Source: an uncultured Coprococcus sp. (GTDB lineage: Bacteria; Bacillota; Clostridia; Lachnospirales; Lachnospiraceae). Taken from it: DNA of 35,007 nt. The DNA lies in the NCBI GenBank assembly GCA_934247115.1, contig CAKQIY010000021.1, positions 1 to 35,007 on the forward strand, written 5' to 3'. Position numbers and translations under genes: made by a program. Numbering within the stretch: the first letter of the stretch is position 1; each line of letters starts with the position of its first letter. This document shows, one piece after another, positions 7,769-14,101 of the stretch. Under the pieces are notes generated by a model. The model did not search any database. It saw only the letters and a list, made by a program, of their open reading frames with translations, and was not told the DNA's origin.

Positions 7769-9415
7769 ATGCATAATGTTCCTACAGATGAGGTGTTTGT
7801 CATAGGACACAAGAATCCTGATACGGATTCCATATGTTCAGCGATTGCGTACGCCAATCTGAAAAATCAGCATGAGAACAAATACATTCCAAAGAGAGCG
7901 GGAAATATAAATAAAGAGACACAGTTTGTCCTTGATTATTTTGGTGTGAAGGCACCTGCGCTTGTGAGCAATGTCAATGTTCAGGTGAAGGATATAGCAT
8001 ACAGAATAGTTGATGGTGTGTCGGGAGACATCACCATGAAGAGAGCGTTTGAGATAATGCAGGATAACGACGCCACGACACTTCCGGTTGTCAATAACGG
8101 CAAGATAAAAGGAATCATAACTGTCGGAGATATCGCTGAGGCATATATGCTTGAGAAGGATGATAATTCTCTGTTCATAGCCGGCACAAGGTTCTCACAC
8201 ATAATAGATACTATAAACGGTGAACTTGTGTACGGTGACGCTGACGAATATGTTAAGGATGGAAGAGTGATCGTGGGAGCTGCCCAGGTCGACATTCTCG
8301 AGAGGCATGTCAAGGAAAATGACATAGTCATAGTGAGTGACAGAGTCGAAGCTCAGCTTGCAGCTATAAACTGCGGGGCGAGCATGCTCATAGTCTGTCT
8401 TGTGAACAGCATATCTGATGTTGTACTGGAATTTGCGAAGAATAAAGGGTGTGCGGTTGTCGTAACGCCTACGGATACTTATGCTGTTGCCAGACTTATC
8501 GGACAGAGCATGCCTATTGGATTCTTTATGATAAGAGACCGTATCATGACTTTTTATGAAGATGATGATATAGATGCTCTTAAGACCACCATGGCAAAGA
8601 CCAGGGTGAGATATTTCCCTGTGACGGATGGCTATGGCAATTATAAGGGACTAGTGTCAAGACGTAACTACATTAATGCGAGGAAGAAGCAGCTCATACT
8701 TGTGGATCACAATGAGAGGACTCAGTCTGTTGATGGTGTCGAGAATGCTGAGATACTGGAGATAATAGACCACCATAGAATAGCAAATATAGAAACTATG
8801 AATCCGGTATATTTCAGAAATCAGCCTCTTGGCTGTACTGCGACGATCATATACCAGATGTACAAAGAGCAGAATGTGAAGATAGATAAGCCGATAGCTG
8901 GCCTTCTCTGCGCGGCAATATTGTCTGATACGCTGGCCTTCAAGTCTCCAACATGTACATTTATAGATGAGGCTGCTGCCAAGGAACTTGCAAGGCTTGC
9001 AGAGATAGATATATATGAATTTGCCATGGAGATGTTCGATGCGGGAAGCAATCTCAAGGATAAGACCATGGACGAGATACTTCATCAGGATTTTAAAAAA
9101 TTCGATATTGGCGATATGGTAGTTGCAGTTGGACAGATCAACTCTGTGAATGAGAAGGAGATAGAGAGAATACGTGCAGGTATGAGTGATTATCTTAGTG
9201 GATATAGGGAGCCTGGATGTGATGTTGTATTGTTTGCCATGACCAATATATTGCAGGAGGGATCTGGCGTTATATGTGTGGGAGATAATGCGCAGGAGTT
9301 GTGCAGCAAGGCGTTTGACGTACAGCTGGAGAACAGCTATGCATATCTTTCTGGAATTGTGTCCAGAAAGAAGCAGATCGTACCGGCTCTCGTCAAGGCA
9401 ACACATCAGATATAG
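7769..9415 (+). CDS. Mn-dependent inorganic pyrophosphatase with CBS and DRTGG domains
   Basis: Family II pyrophosphatases hydrolyse PPi with Mn/Co at a DHH-type active site. The regulatory subfamily inserts CBS-DRTGG-CBS and senses adenine nucleotides. This 548-residue protein shows that order: a DHH N-terminus (GHKNPDTDS, H14, D18, D20), CBS1 at about 75-130 (ATTLPVVNNGKIKGIITVGD), a DRTGG-like region at about 150-255, CBS2 at about 260-305 (RVRYFPVTDGYGNYKGLVS), then the returning catalytic motifs (LVDHNE, IIDHHRI) and a DHHA2 domain. The start has AGAGGTG upstream. The length fits the CBS/DRTGG type (about 540), not the simple 310-residue enzyme. The radical SAM gene follows after 13 bases and is probably co-transcribed. 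Confidence 0.93.
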   Translation: MHNVPTDEVFVIGHKNPDTDSICSAIAYANLKNQHENKYIPKRAGNINKETQFVLDYFGVKAPALVSNVNVQVKDIAYRIVDGVSGDITMKRAFEIMQDNDATTLPVVNNGKIKGIITVGDIAEAYMLEKDDNSLFIAGTRFSHIIDTINGELVYGDADEYVKDGRVIVGAAQVDILERHVKENDIVIVSDRVEAQLAAINCGASMLIVCLVNSISDVVLEFAKNKGCAVVVTPTDTYAVARLIGQSMPIGFFMIRDRIMTFYEDDDIDALKTTMAKTRVRYFPVTDGYGNYKGLVSRRNYINARKKQLILVDHNERTQSVDGVENAEILEIIDHHRIANIETMNPVYFRNQPLGCTATIIYQMYKEQNVKIDKPIAGLLCAAILSDTLAFKSPTCTFIDEAAAKELARLAEIDIYEFAMEMFDAGSNLKDKTMDEILHQDFKKFDIGDMVVAVGQINSVNEKEIERIRAGMSDYLSGYREPGCDVVLFAMTNILQEGSGVICVGDNAQELCSKAFDVQLENSYAYLSGIVSRKKQIVPALVKATHQI

Positions 9416-9428
9416 AAGGTAAGGGTAT

Positions 9429-10307
9429 ATGAACATATATACAACCAATGCGTATATAAAAAATACATTTGGAGAGAAGCTATATAAGATATCGTTGAAT
9501 GCAGGAACCACCTGTCCCAACCGTGATGGTAAGGCTGGGACAGGTGGATGTATTTTTTGCAGTGCCAGTGGCTCTGGAGATTTTTCAGAAAATGCAGACC
9601 TGAGCATAGATGAACAGATAGAACTTGCGAAGAAGAGAATATCAGACAAATGCAGGTGCAAAAGATACATCGCGTATTTTCAGTCGCATACGAATACATA
9701 TGGTGATATCCAGACACTGCGTGAAAAATTTCTGACAGCTGCAAAAAGAGATGATATAGCAGCTGTATCGATAGCCTCCAGACCGGATTGCTTTGGCCCG
9801 GAGGTCATCGACACGATAAGAGATGTGAATGCTGTGAAGCCGGTATGGATAGAACTTGGACTTCAGACCTCGAATGAAAGAACCGCAAGACTTATCAATA
9901 GATGTTATGATACATGCATATATGATGAGACTATGGCAAAACTCAGAGAATTGGGAGTCCATATAATTGTGCATATGATAATTGGACTTCCTGGTGAAAG
10001 TAAAGAAGATATGCTTGAAACGGTCAGATATATAGTTCGAAGTGGAGCTGATGGTATCAAGCTTCAGCTTCTGCATGTGCTCAGAGGTACGGTTCTCGAA
10101 CGGATGTATGAGAGTGGCGGGCTTCATGCGCTTTCATTTGATGAATATGCGGATATTCTGTGCGATTGTCTGAAAGAGATACCACCTGGAATGGTTGTAC
10201 ACAGATTTACCGGCGATGGTCCGAAAAACCTTCTTGTTGCTCCGAAGTGGAGTGCTGACAAGAAAATGGTCATCAACAGACTTAATAAGATCATAGCTGA
10301 TCTATGA
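9429..10307 (+). CDS. TIGR01212-family (YhcC-like) radical SAM protein
   Basis: This 292-residue radical SAM protein belongs to the YhcC/TIGR01212 group. The family signature is NAGTTCPNRDGKAGTGGCIFC, with iron-sulfur ligands C29, C41 and C44 in a CX11CX2C spacing rather than the classic CX3CX2C. Later conserved stretches are YFQSHTNTYG, SRPDCFG, WIELGLQTSNERT and GLPGESKEDMLET. The substrate is not firmly established; a tRNA-related role has been suggested for the family. AAGGTAAGGG precedes the ATG. A strong inverted repeat followed by T6 lies inside codons 27-43. The 3' end overlaps the convergent regulator gene by six bases, with no terminator visible between them. Confidence 0.9.
   Translation: MNIYTTNAYIKNTFGEKLYKISLNAGTTCPNRDGKAGTGGCIFCSASGSGDFSENADLSIDEQIELAKKRISDKCRCKRYIAYFQSHTNTYGDIQTLREKFLTAAKRDDIAAVSIASRPDCFGPEVIDTIRDVNAVKPVWIELGLQTSNERTARLINRCYDTCIYDETMAKLRELGVHIIVHMIIGLPGESKEDMLETVRYIVRSGADGIKLQLLHVLRGTVLERMYESGGLHALSFDEYADILCDCLKEIPPGMVVHRFTGDGPKNLLVAPKWSADKKMVINRLNKIIADL
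9508..9547 (+). repeat. Perfect 12-bp intragenic inverted repeat followed by T6
   Basis: CCACCTGTCCCA (9508-9519) is the exact complement of TGGGACAGGTGG (9536-9547), with a 16-base loop. ATGTA and six T (9553-9558) follow. The arms lie in codons for the iron-sulfur cluster motif, so protein constraint explains part of the symmetry, but third positions also match perfectly. Confidence 0.85.
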
Positions 10308-10769
10308 ATTACTGATCGCAGCGCGGAGAAATAACTTAAGATTTTCTCTGTTGTCAGGAGTCAGACGGTTGCAGCTTGCAATAATGCACGCCTCGTCCTC
10401 CGGCAAGGCGTGTCCGTGACTGTAAGCCCTGAAGACATCACTTATTTGGTAACTGTTTCTGCGGGCAGCGTCAATGCATGACAATAACATAAGATAGGTT
10501 ATATTTATACTGTACAGATTGGATATTTTCATAAGATTTATGAGATCTGGTATTCTGTCTCCGCATTCATAGTGAGAATATGCAGAAGCGGATATACCCA
10601 ATATCTGAGAGATTTCCAGCTGTGTAAGTCCGTGACACCTGCGCAATGACTTGAAGGCGCAGCCTATTATTGCAGATGTGTCTGAACTGCTGAATTCATT
10701 CACAGGATCAGCGGGAACAGATAGATTTTTGATTACTTTTGATTTTGTAGTTTTCTTTGATTTAGACAT
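10302..10769 (-). CDS. XRE-family helix-turn-helix regulator (first of pair)
   Basis: The product is 155 residues. A basic tail (MSKSKKTTKSK) is followed by an XRE/HTH_3 domain at about residues 38-92: SLRRCHGLTQLEISQILGISASAYSHYECGDRIPDLINLMKISNLY. The C-terminal half is helical and ends NRLTPDNRENLKLFLRAAI, a segment resembling the end of the neighbouring regulator. ATG at 10769-10767 follows AAGGAG; upstream in-frame codons overlap the neighbour and lack a ribosome binding site. It lies 29 bases after the other helix-turn-helix gene and is likely co-transcribed with it. It probably binds DNA as a dimer; the target is unknown, with the repeats at 11314-11351 the obvious candidate. Confidence 0.85.
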   Translation of the reverse strand: MSKSKKTTKSKVIKNLSVPADPVNEFSSSDTSAIIGCAFKSLRRCHGLTQLEISQILGISASAYSHYECGDRIPDLINLMKISNLYSINITYLMLLSCIDAARRNSYQISDVFRAYSHGHALPEDEACIIASCNRLTPDNRENLKLFLRAAISNS

Positions 10770-10798
10770 TTCTATTTCTCCTTTTGCTTTATCTTGGA

Positions 10799-11257
10799 TT
10801 ATTGGATTTCTTCTGGATGATCTCCTGAACATTGTGATGCTTTGAGAGACAGATCTGCTACGAACTGATCTACGAGCTGTCTGTCGTTAGAATTTAATGA
10901 CTGATAGTTGTTTATGAGTGCTGCCATGTTCTGGTTGGTTTCTATGGCGTTCAGATATGTGTTAGATTCCATGACGAGCGCCGGGACCTGGGTCAGTGCC
11001 TTTGTAGAACCAGGTCTTCCACTTTTTTCTTTCATATATCTGGAAGACAGTGTATATGCGTATAGCAGATCGTGGTTTAGAAGCTCGGACAGTTGTATTG
11101 TCTGTTCGATATTTGGAAGATTACGTCCTTCCTCGTAGTTGGCGTAACCTGAACGCGATAGAGATAGTGCGGCAGCAACCTGGCTCTGTGTAAGACCTGC
11201 CTTCCTTCTGAAGTATTTGAGAAGTGCAGGTAATGGATTTGTCGTTTTCTGCTCCGT
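10799..11257 (-). CDS. XRE-family helix-turn-helix regulator with apparent ACG start
   Basis: Read from 11257, this frame gives 152 residues. An HTH_3 domain at about 10-66 (LLKYFRRKAGLTQSQ, VAAALSLSRSGYANYEEGR, NLPNIEQTIQLSELL) is followed by a helical C-terminus (LNSNDRQLVDQFVADLS) similar to the neighbouring regulator. No ATG, GTG or TTG occurs in frame before M75 (ATG at 11035), which lies beyond the whole DNA-binding domain. The frame is closed upstream by TGA at 11266-11264. A perfect AAGGAGG (11274-11268) sits about nine bases before ACG at 11257-11255, where an ATG would be expected (ACG-GAG-CAG-AAA). Options are a real near-cognate ACG start, a start-codon mutation or a sequence error. 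Autoregulated expression is plausible. Confidence 0.7.
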   Translation of the reverse strand, partial: TEQKTTNPLPALLKYFRRKAGLTQSQVAAALSLSRSGYANYEEGRNLPNIEQTIQLSELLNHDLLYAYTLSSRYMKEKSGRPGSTKALTQVPALVMESNTYLNAIETNQNMAALINNYQSLNSNDRQLVDQFVADLSLKASQCSGDHPEEIQ

Positions 11258-11313
11258 TGTGATTCACCTCCTTTTTGTTTATGTATGCATTGTACATGAA
11301 AAAGTATTTCAGT

Positions 11314-11351
11314 AACCATAGATGTAACAGATAGTATGGTTTGATGTAACA
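11314..11351. promoter_or_regulatory. Candidate operator between the regulator pair and thyA
   Basis: A perfect 7-bp inverted repeat, AACCATA (11314-11320) and TATGGTT (11335-11341), surrounds one copy of GATGTAACA (11321-11329). A second copy of GATGTAACA lies at 11343-11351, 22 bases further, about two helical turns. Dyad plus phased direct repeats upstream of a regulator gene is typical of an autoregulatory operator. It lies between the regulator start and the thyA promoter, so either could be the target. Confidence 0.4.
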
Positions 11352-11376
11352 TTTAACCACAAAACCCGTAAAACTA

Positions 11377-11385
11377 TGCTATAAT
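11377..11385 (+). promoter_or_regulatory. Extended -10 promoter of thyA-folA
   Basis: TGCTATAAT is a perfect TATAAT (11380-11385) with a TGn extension; no good -35 is present. It lies about 60 bases upstream of thyA and about 25 bases downstream of the candidate operator at 11314-11351. The leader holds a short GC-rich palindrome (GGCGCC at 11410-11415). Confidence 0.6.
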
Positions 11386-11447
11386 AAAAATCATCTATAT
11401 ACAGAGTCAGGCGCCTGTATGGGTGAAAAAGATTATGGAGGACTAAT

Positions 11448-12278
11448 ATGAGTTTAGCAGATGATTTGTTTATAAATATGTGCAGGGATATCATTGAGAA
11501 TGGATACAGCACTGAGGGGGAGAAGGTCAGGCCGAAATGGGAGGATGGTTCATATGCATATACCATCAAGAAGTTTGGAGTTGTGAACAGGTATGATCTC
11601 TCTAAGGAGTTTCCGGCCATCACTTTGAGAAAGACCTATATAAAATCGGCAATAGATGAGCTTTTGTGGATATGGCAGAAGAAGTCAAATAACGTGCATG
11701 ATCTTAAGAGCCACATATGGGACAGCTGGGCGGACGAGGACGGCTCTATAGGCAAAGCTTATGGATATCAGCTCGGAGTAAAACATAAGTATAAAGAAGG
11801 GATGATGGATCAGGTAGATCGGCTTATATATGATCTGAAGAATAATCCTTACAGCAGAAGAATGCTCACTAATATATATGTACATCAGGATCTCAGTGAG
11901 ATGAATCTGTATCCGTGTGCGTATAGCATGACATTTAATGTGACAGGTGACAGACTCAATGCCATACTTAATCAGAGGTCACAGGATGTGCTTGCTGCCA
12001 ATAACTGGAATGTGGTCCAGTACGCTGTACTGGTGTATATGCTTGCACAGGTGACAGGATTTAAACCGGGAGAGTTTGTTCATGTGATCGCTGATGCGCA
12101 TATCTATGACAGACATATTCCGCTTGTGAAGGAGCTTATATCCAGACCTACATATCCGGCTCCTAAATTCACGATGAATCCAGATGTCAAAGATTTCTAT
12201 GAATTTACGGTGGATGACTTCACTATAGAGGACTATGTTACAGGTCCGCAGATAAAGAATATTCCGATCGCGATATGA
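11448..12278 (+). CDS. thyA: Thymidylate synthase
   Basis: ThyA methylates dUMP to dTMP with methylenetetrahydrofolate, producing dihydrofolate. At 276 residues it is full length, with catalytic C157 in LYPCAYSMTF, the phosphate-binding RRMLTN and the motif LNAILNQRSQDVLAANNWNVVQY (the usual QRS-x-D-x-x-x-G-x-P-x-N region, here with A-N in place of G-x-P: DVLAANNWN). GGAGG lies seven bases before the ATG. It is followed after 18 bases by folA, which recycles the dihydrofolate made here, a standard pairing. The ALAANNWN-type variation is seen in the longer, divergent ThyA group of some Firmicutes as I recall it; function should be normal. Confidence 0.95.
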   Translation: MSLADDLFINMCRDIIENGYSTEGEKVRPKWEDGSYAYTIKKFGVVNRYDLSKEFPAITLRKTYIKSAIDELLWIWQKKSNNVHDLKSHIWDSWADEDGSIGKAYGYQLGVKHKYKEGMMDQVDRLIYDLKNNPYSRRMLTNIYVHQDLSEMNLYPCAYSMTFNVTGDRLNAILNQRSQDVLAANNWNVVQYAVLVYMLAQVTGFKPGEFVHVIADAHIYDRHIPLVKELISRPTYPAPKFTMNPDVKDFYEFTVDDFTIEDYVTGPQIKNIPIAI

Positions 12279-12296
12279 TACGGGGATGGAGGAGTA

Positions 12297-12794
12297 ATGA
12301 AATTTATAGCAGCGGTAGATAACAATTGGGCAATAGGCAATAAGGGCAGACTTCTGATAAGAATATCGGAAGATCAGAAGAGTTTCAGGCAGACGACCAT
12401 GGGACATGTGGTAGTACTTGGCAGAAAGACTCTGGAGGAGTTTCCGGGAGGCAGGCCGCTTAAGGGCAGAACCAACATTATTCTCAGCAGAAATCCCGAA
12501 TATCTGGTTGAAGGTGCAATAGTGGTCCATTCCATGGATGAATTGTGGATGGAACTTGGCAGATATGACACAGATGACATCTTTGTCATAGGCGGACAGA
12601 CGGTATATGATGCACTTATACCATATTGTGACACAGCGGTGATAACCAAAATTGACAGAAGTTTCGAGGCGGATGCCTATATAACTGATCTTGACAAAGC
12701 AGAGGGATGGCATGTGGTTGAAGTGCGTCCGGGAGAAGATACTTCAGAGGTTAATTTCACATTTGTCACATATAAAAATGACAATCCGGCATAA
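12297..12794 (+). CDS. folA: Dihydrofolate reductase
   Basis: FolA reduces dihydrofolate to tetrahydrofolate with NADPH. The 165-residue protein has MKFIAAVDNNWAIGNKGRLL at the N-terminus, the acidic active-site region ISEDQKSFRQTT, the NADPH-binding VVLGRKTLEEFPGGRPLKGR and the C-terminal IFVIGGQTVYDALI. The usual LPWxxPxD sequence is altered here to LLIRISED, so the Trp and Pro preceding the catalytic acid are absent. This places it among the divergent clostridial enzymes and might affect antifolate binding. GGAGG precedes the ATG by four to five bases. It is coupled with thyA. Confidence 0.92.
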   Translation: MKFIAAVDNNWAIGNKGRLLIRISEDQKSFRQTTMGHVVVLGRKTLEEFPGGRPLKGRTNIILSRNPEYLVEGAIVVHSMDELWMELGRYDTDDIFVIGGQTVYDALIPYCDTAVITKIDRSFEADAYITDLDKAEGWHVVEVRPGEDTSEVNFTFVTYKNDNPA

Positions 12795-12807
12795 TAGACA
12801 ATTAAAT

Positions 12808-12825
12808 TTGTGATAAAATTCACAA
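12808..12825. promoter_or_regulatory. TGTGA-N6-TCACA palindrome (CRP/FNR-like or Rex-like)
   Basis: TTGTGATAAAATTCACAA is an 18-base element with perfect 6-base outer arms. It fits the Crp/Fnr-type pattern TGTGA-N6-TCACA and also differs by one base from the Rex operator TTGTGAA-N4-TTCACAA. It lies about 40 bases upstream of the -35 of the next gene, right after folA. The bound regulator cannot be chosen from sequence alone. Confidence 0.5.
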
Positions 12826-12864
12826 AAATACACCTCCTTTTGATGAATAATAGACAAAAACCAT

Positions 12865-12893
12865 TTGTTTATTGGAAAATATTGTGATACAAT
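12865..12893 (+). promoter_or_regulatory. Promoter of the YbjQ/zinc-finger gene
   Basis: TTGTTT (12865-12870), a 17-base spacer and TACAAT (12888-12893) form a good promoter. The -10 lies in TTGTGATACAATT (12882-12894), a near copy of 12808-12820. ATAATAGACAA also occurs twice (12791-12801 and 12847-12857). The leader is short (about 20 bases) and contains GGGAGGTG. Confidence 0.7.
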
Positions 12894-12919
12894 TTTGTTA
12901 TATTTGGGAGGTGCACAAC

Positions 12920-14029
12920 ATGAAGGAAGTATTAATTACATCGGGAACAAGTTTTGAAGGGTATGATATCACAGATTATGGAACTTATAAGTTCACCCAG
13001 ACGATACTTAATTCCAATTTTTTAAAGGATCTTGGTACATCTATAGCGGATATCGCTACTGACAGAAGAGATGTGTATCAGGAGAAGATTGATGAGATTC
13101 TCAATGAGACCATCAAGAATTTCAAAGATATGGTAAAGGAGACCAATTTCAATGCTGTTGTAGGTTTCAGAACAGGCGTAGAGGTGTATACCAACAACGT
13201 TACGGCGGTTGTTGCAAGTGGCACACTTGTCAACATCACACCTCAGTACAAGTCTGAGTTTGACAAGAGCAATTTTACAAGGAATGAGATCTATGTCAGA
13301 AACTATTACGATCTGCTCGTTCCAAGAGCGTCCAAGGTCATTCTTGCATCAGAAGGTAAGGGGACAAAGATATCAGCGTGGTTCAATAATTACAACAATG
13401 ATGATATCATCGCACTCAAGGCAGATGTACAGTTTACCAATATCTATGGGGATAATATAACTCTTCCTGATGTTGATTTCACATTTGATAAGACGAATCT
13501 TAAACTCCTTAAGTCGGACTATGTTGAGTGTAAGCTGCCTGACAGATATATCAAGATGATATCATCTGCCAAGGTATATATTAAAAAGTATGTAAAGCCT
13601 AATGGAGTATATGAGATAGATGCAGACTCCATAGGAATCGAGATGTCAGAGAGCAAGTTCAAGGCTCTCAAGGCCAAGAAGGGAATAGATGCTGTTGCCA
13701 ATTACAAGTCTGATGGACTTGTGTGGACATGTAATTGCGGACATGTTAACGAGGGGGGCGCAGAGGAATGCGTTATCTGCGGAAGAAGGCAGGACGACAT
13801 GAAGAACTCATTTACATTTGACTATGAGCCTATGCTTGAAGAGATGAAGTCCAAGGAGTATGTAATCGAGATCAAGGATGTACTTATGAAGTATATTAAG
13901 GATATAGATGCTGGCATGAGAATGCAGCTGCTCGAGATAATGGAGTCAGGACTTCACTACGAAAAGACAAGAGGATCCATGAAGGATTCAGTTATAGAGA
14001 AGGTGGAGAATCTTTTCCTTGGTCTGTAG
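12920..14029 (+). CDS. YbjQ-like domain protein with RanBP2-type zinc finger
   Basis: The 369-residue protein is cytosolic, with no signal or membrane segment. Residues 1-105 match the YbjQ/UPF0145 pattern (TSGTSFEGYDITDYGTYKF, NFNAVVGFRTGVEVY, VVASGTLVNI). A middle beta-rich region of about 105-260 is not recognised. Residues 269-290 form a compact zinc finger: W269-x-C271-x-C273-x3-N277-x6-C284-x2-C287, the RanBP2 pattern with one residue fewer in the first pair. The last 70 residues are helical. GGGAGGTG six bases before ATG 12920 decides the start. It has its own promoter and lies 72 bases before the rhomboid gene. Function unknown; a protein- or RNA-binding adaptor is possible. Confidence 0.8.
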   Translation: MKEVLITSGTSFEGYDITDYGTYKFTQTILNSNFLKDLGTSIADIATDRRDVYQEKIDEILNETIKNFKDMVKETNFNAVVGFRTGVEVYTNNVTAVVASGTLVNITPQYKSEFDKSNFTRNEIYVRNYYDLLVPRASKVILASEGKGTKISAWFNNYNNDDIIALKADVQFTNIYGDNITLPDVDFTFDKTNLKLLKSDYVECKLPDRYIKMISSAKVYIKKYVKPNGVYEIDADSIGIEMSESKFKALKAKKGIDAVANYKSDGLVWTCNCGHVNEGGAEECVICGRRQDDMKNSFTFDYEPMLEEMKSKEYVIEIKDVLMKYIKDIDAGMRMQLLEIMESGLHYEKTRGSMKDSVIEKVENLFLGL

Positions 14030-14101
14030 GTTTGTTGGAATTGGATTGTGCTGGCTGGCATTATCATAATACTAGAATAATTATAGGGATGGATTATTGA
14101 T

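Noticed and set aside
11121..11360. Minus-strand 79-residue frame starting upstream of the helix-turn-helix gene
   Set aside because: It is in a different frame from the HTH domain, its product has no pattern and its start has no ribosome binding site; the AAGGAGG lies inside it and serves the other frame.
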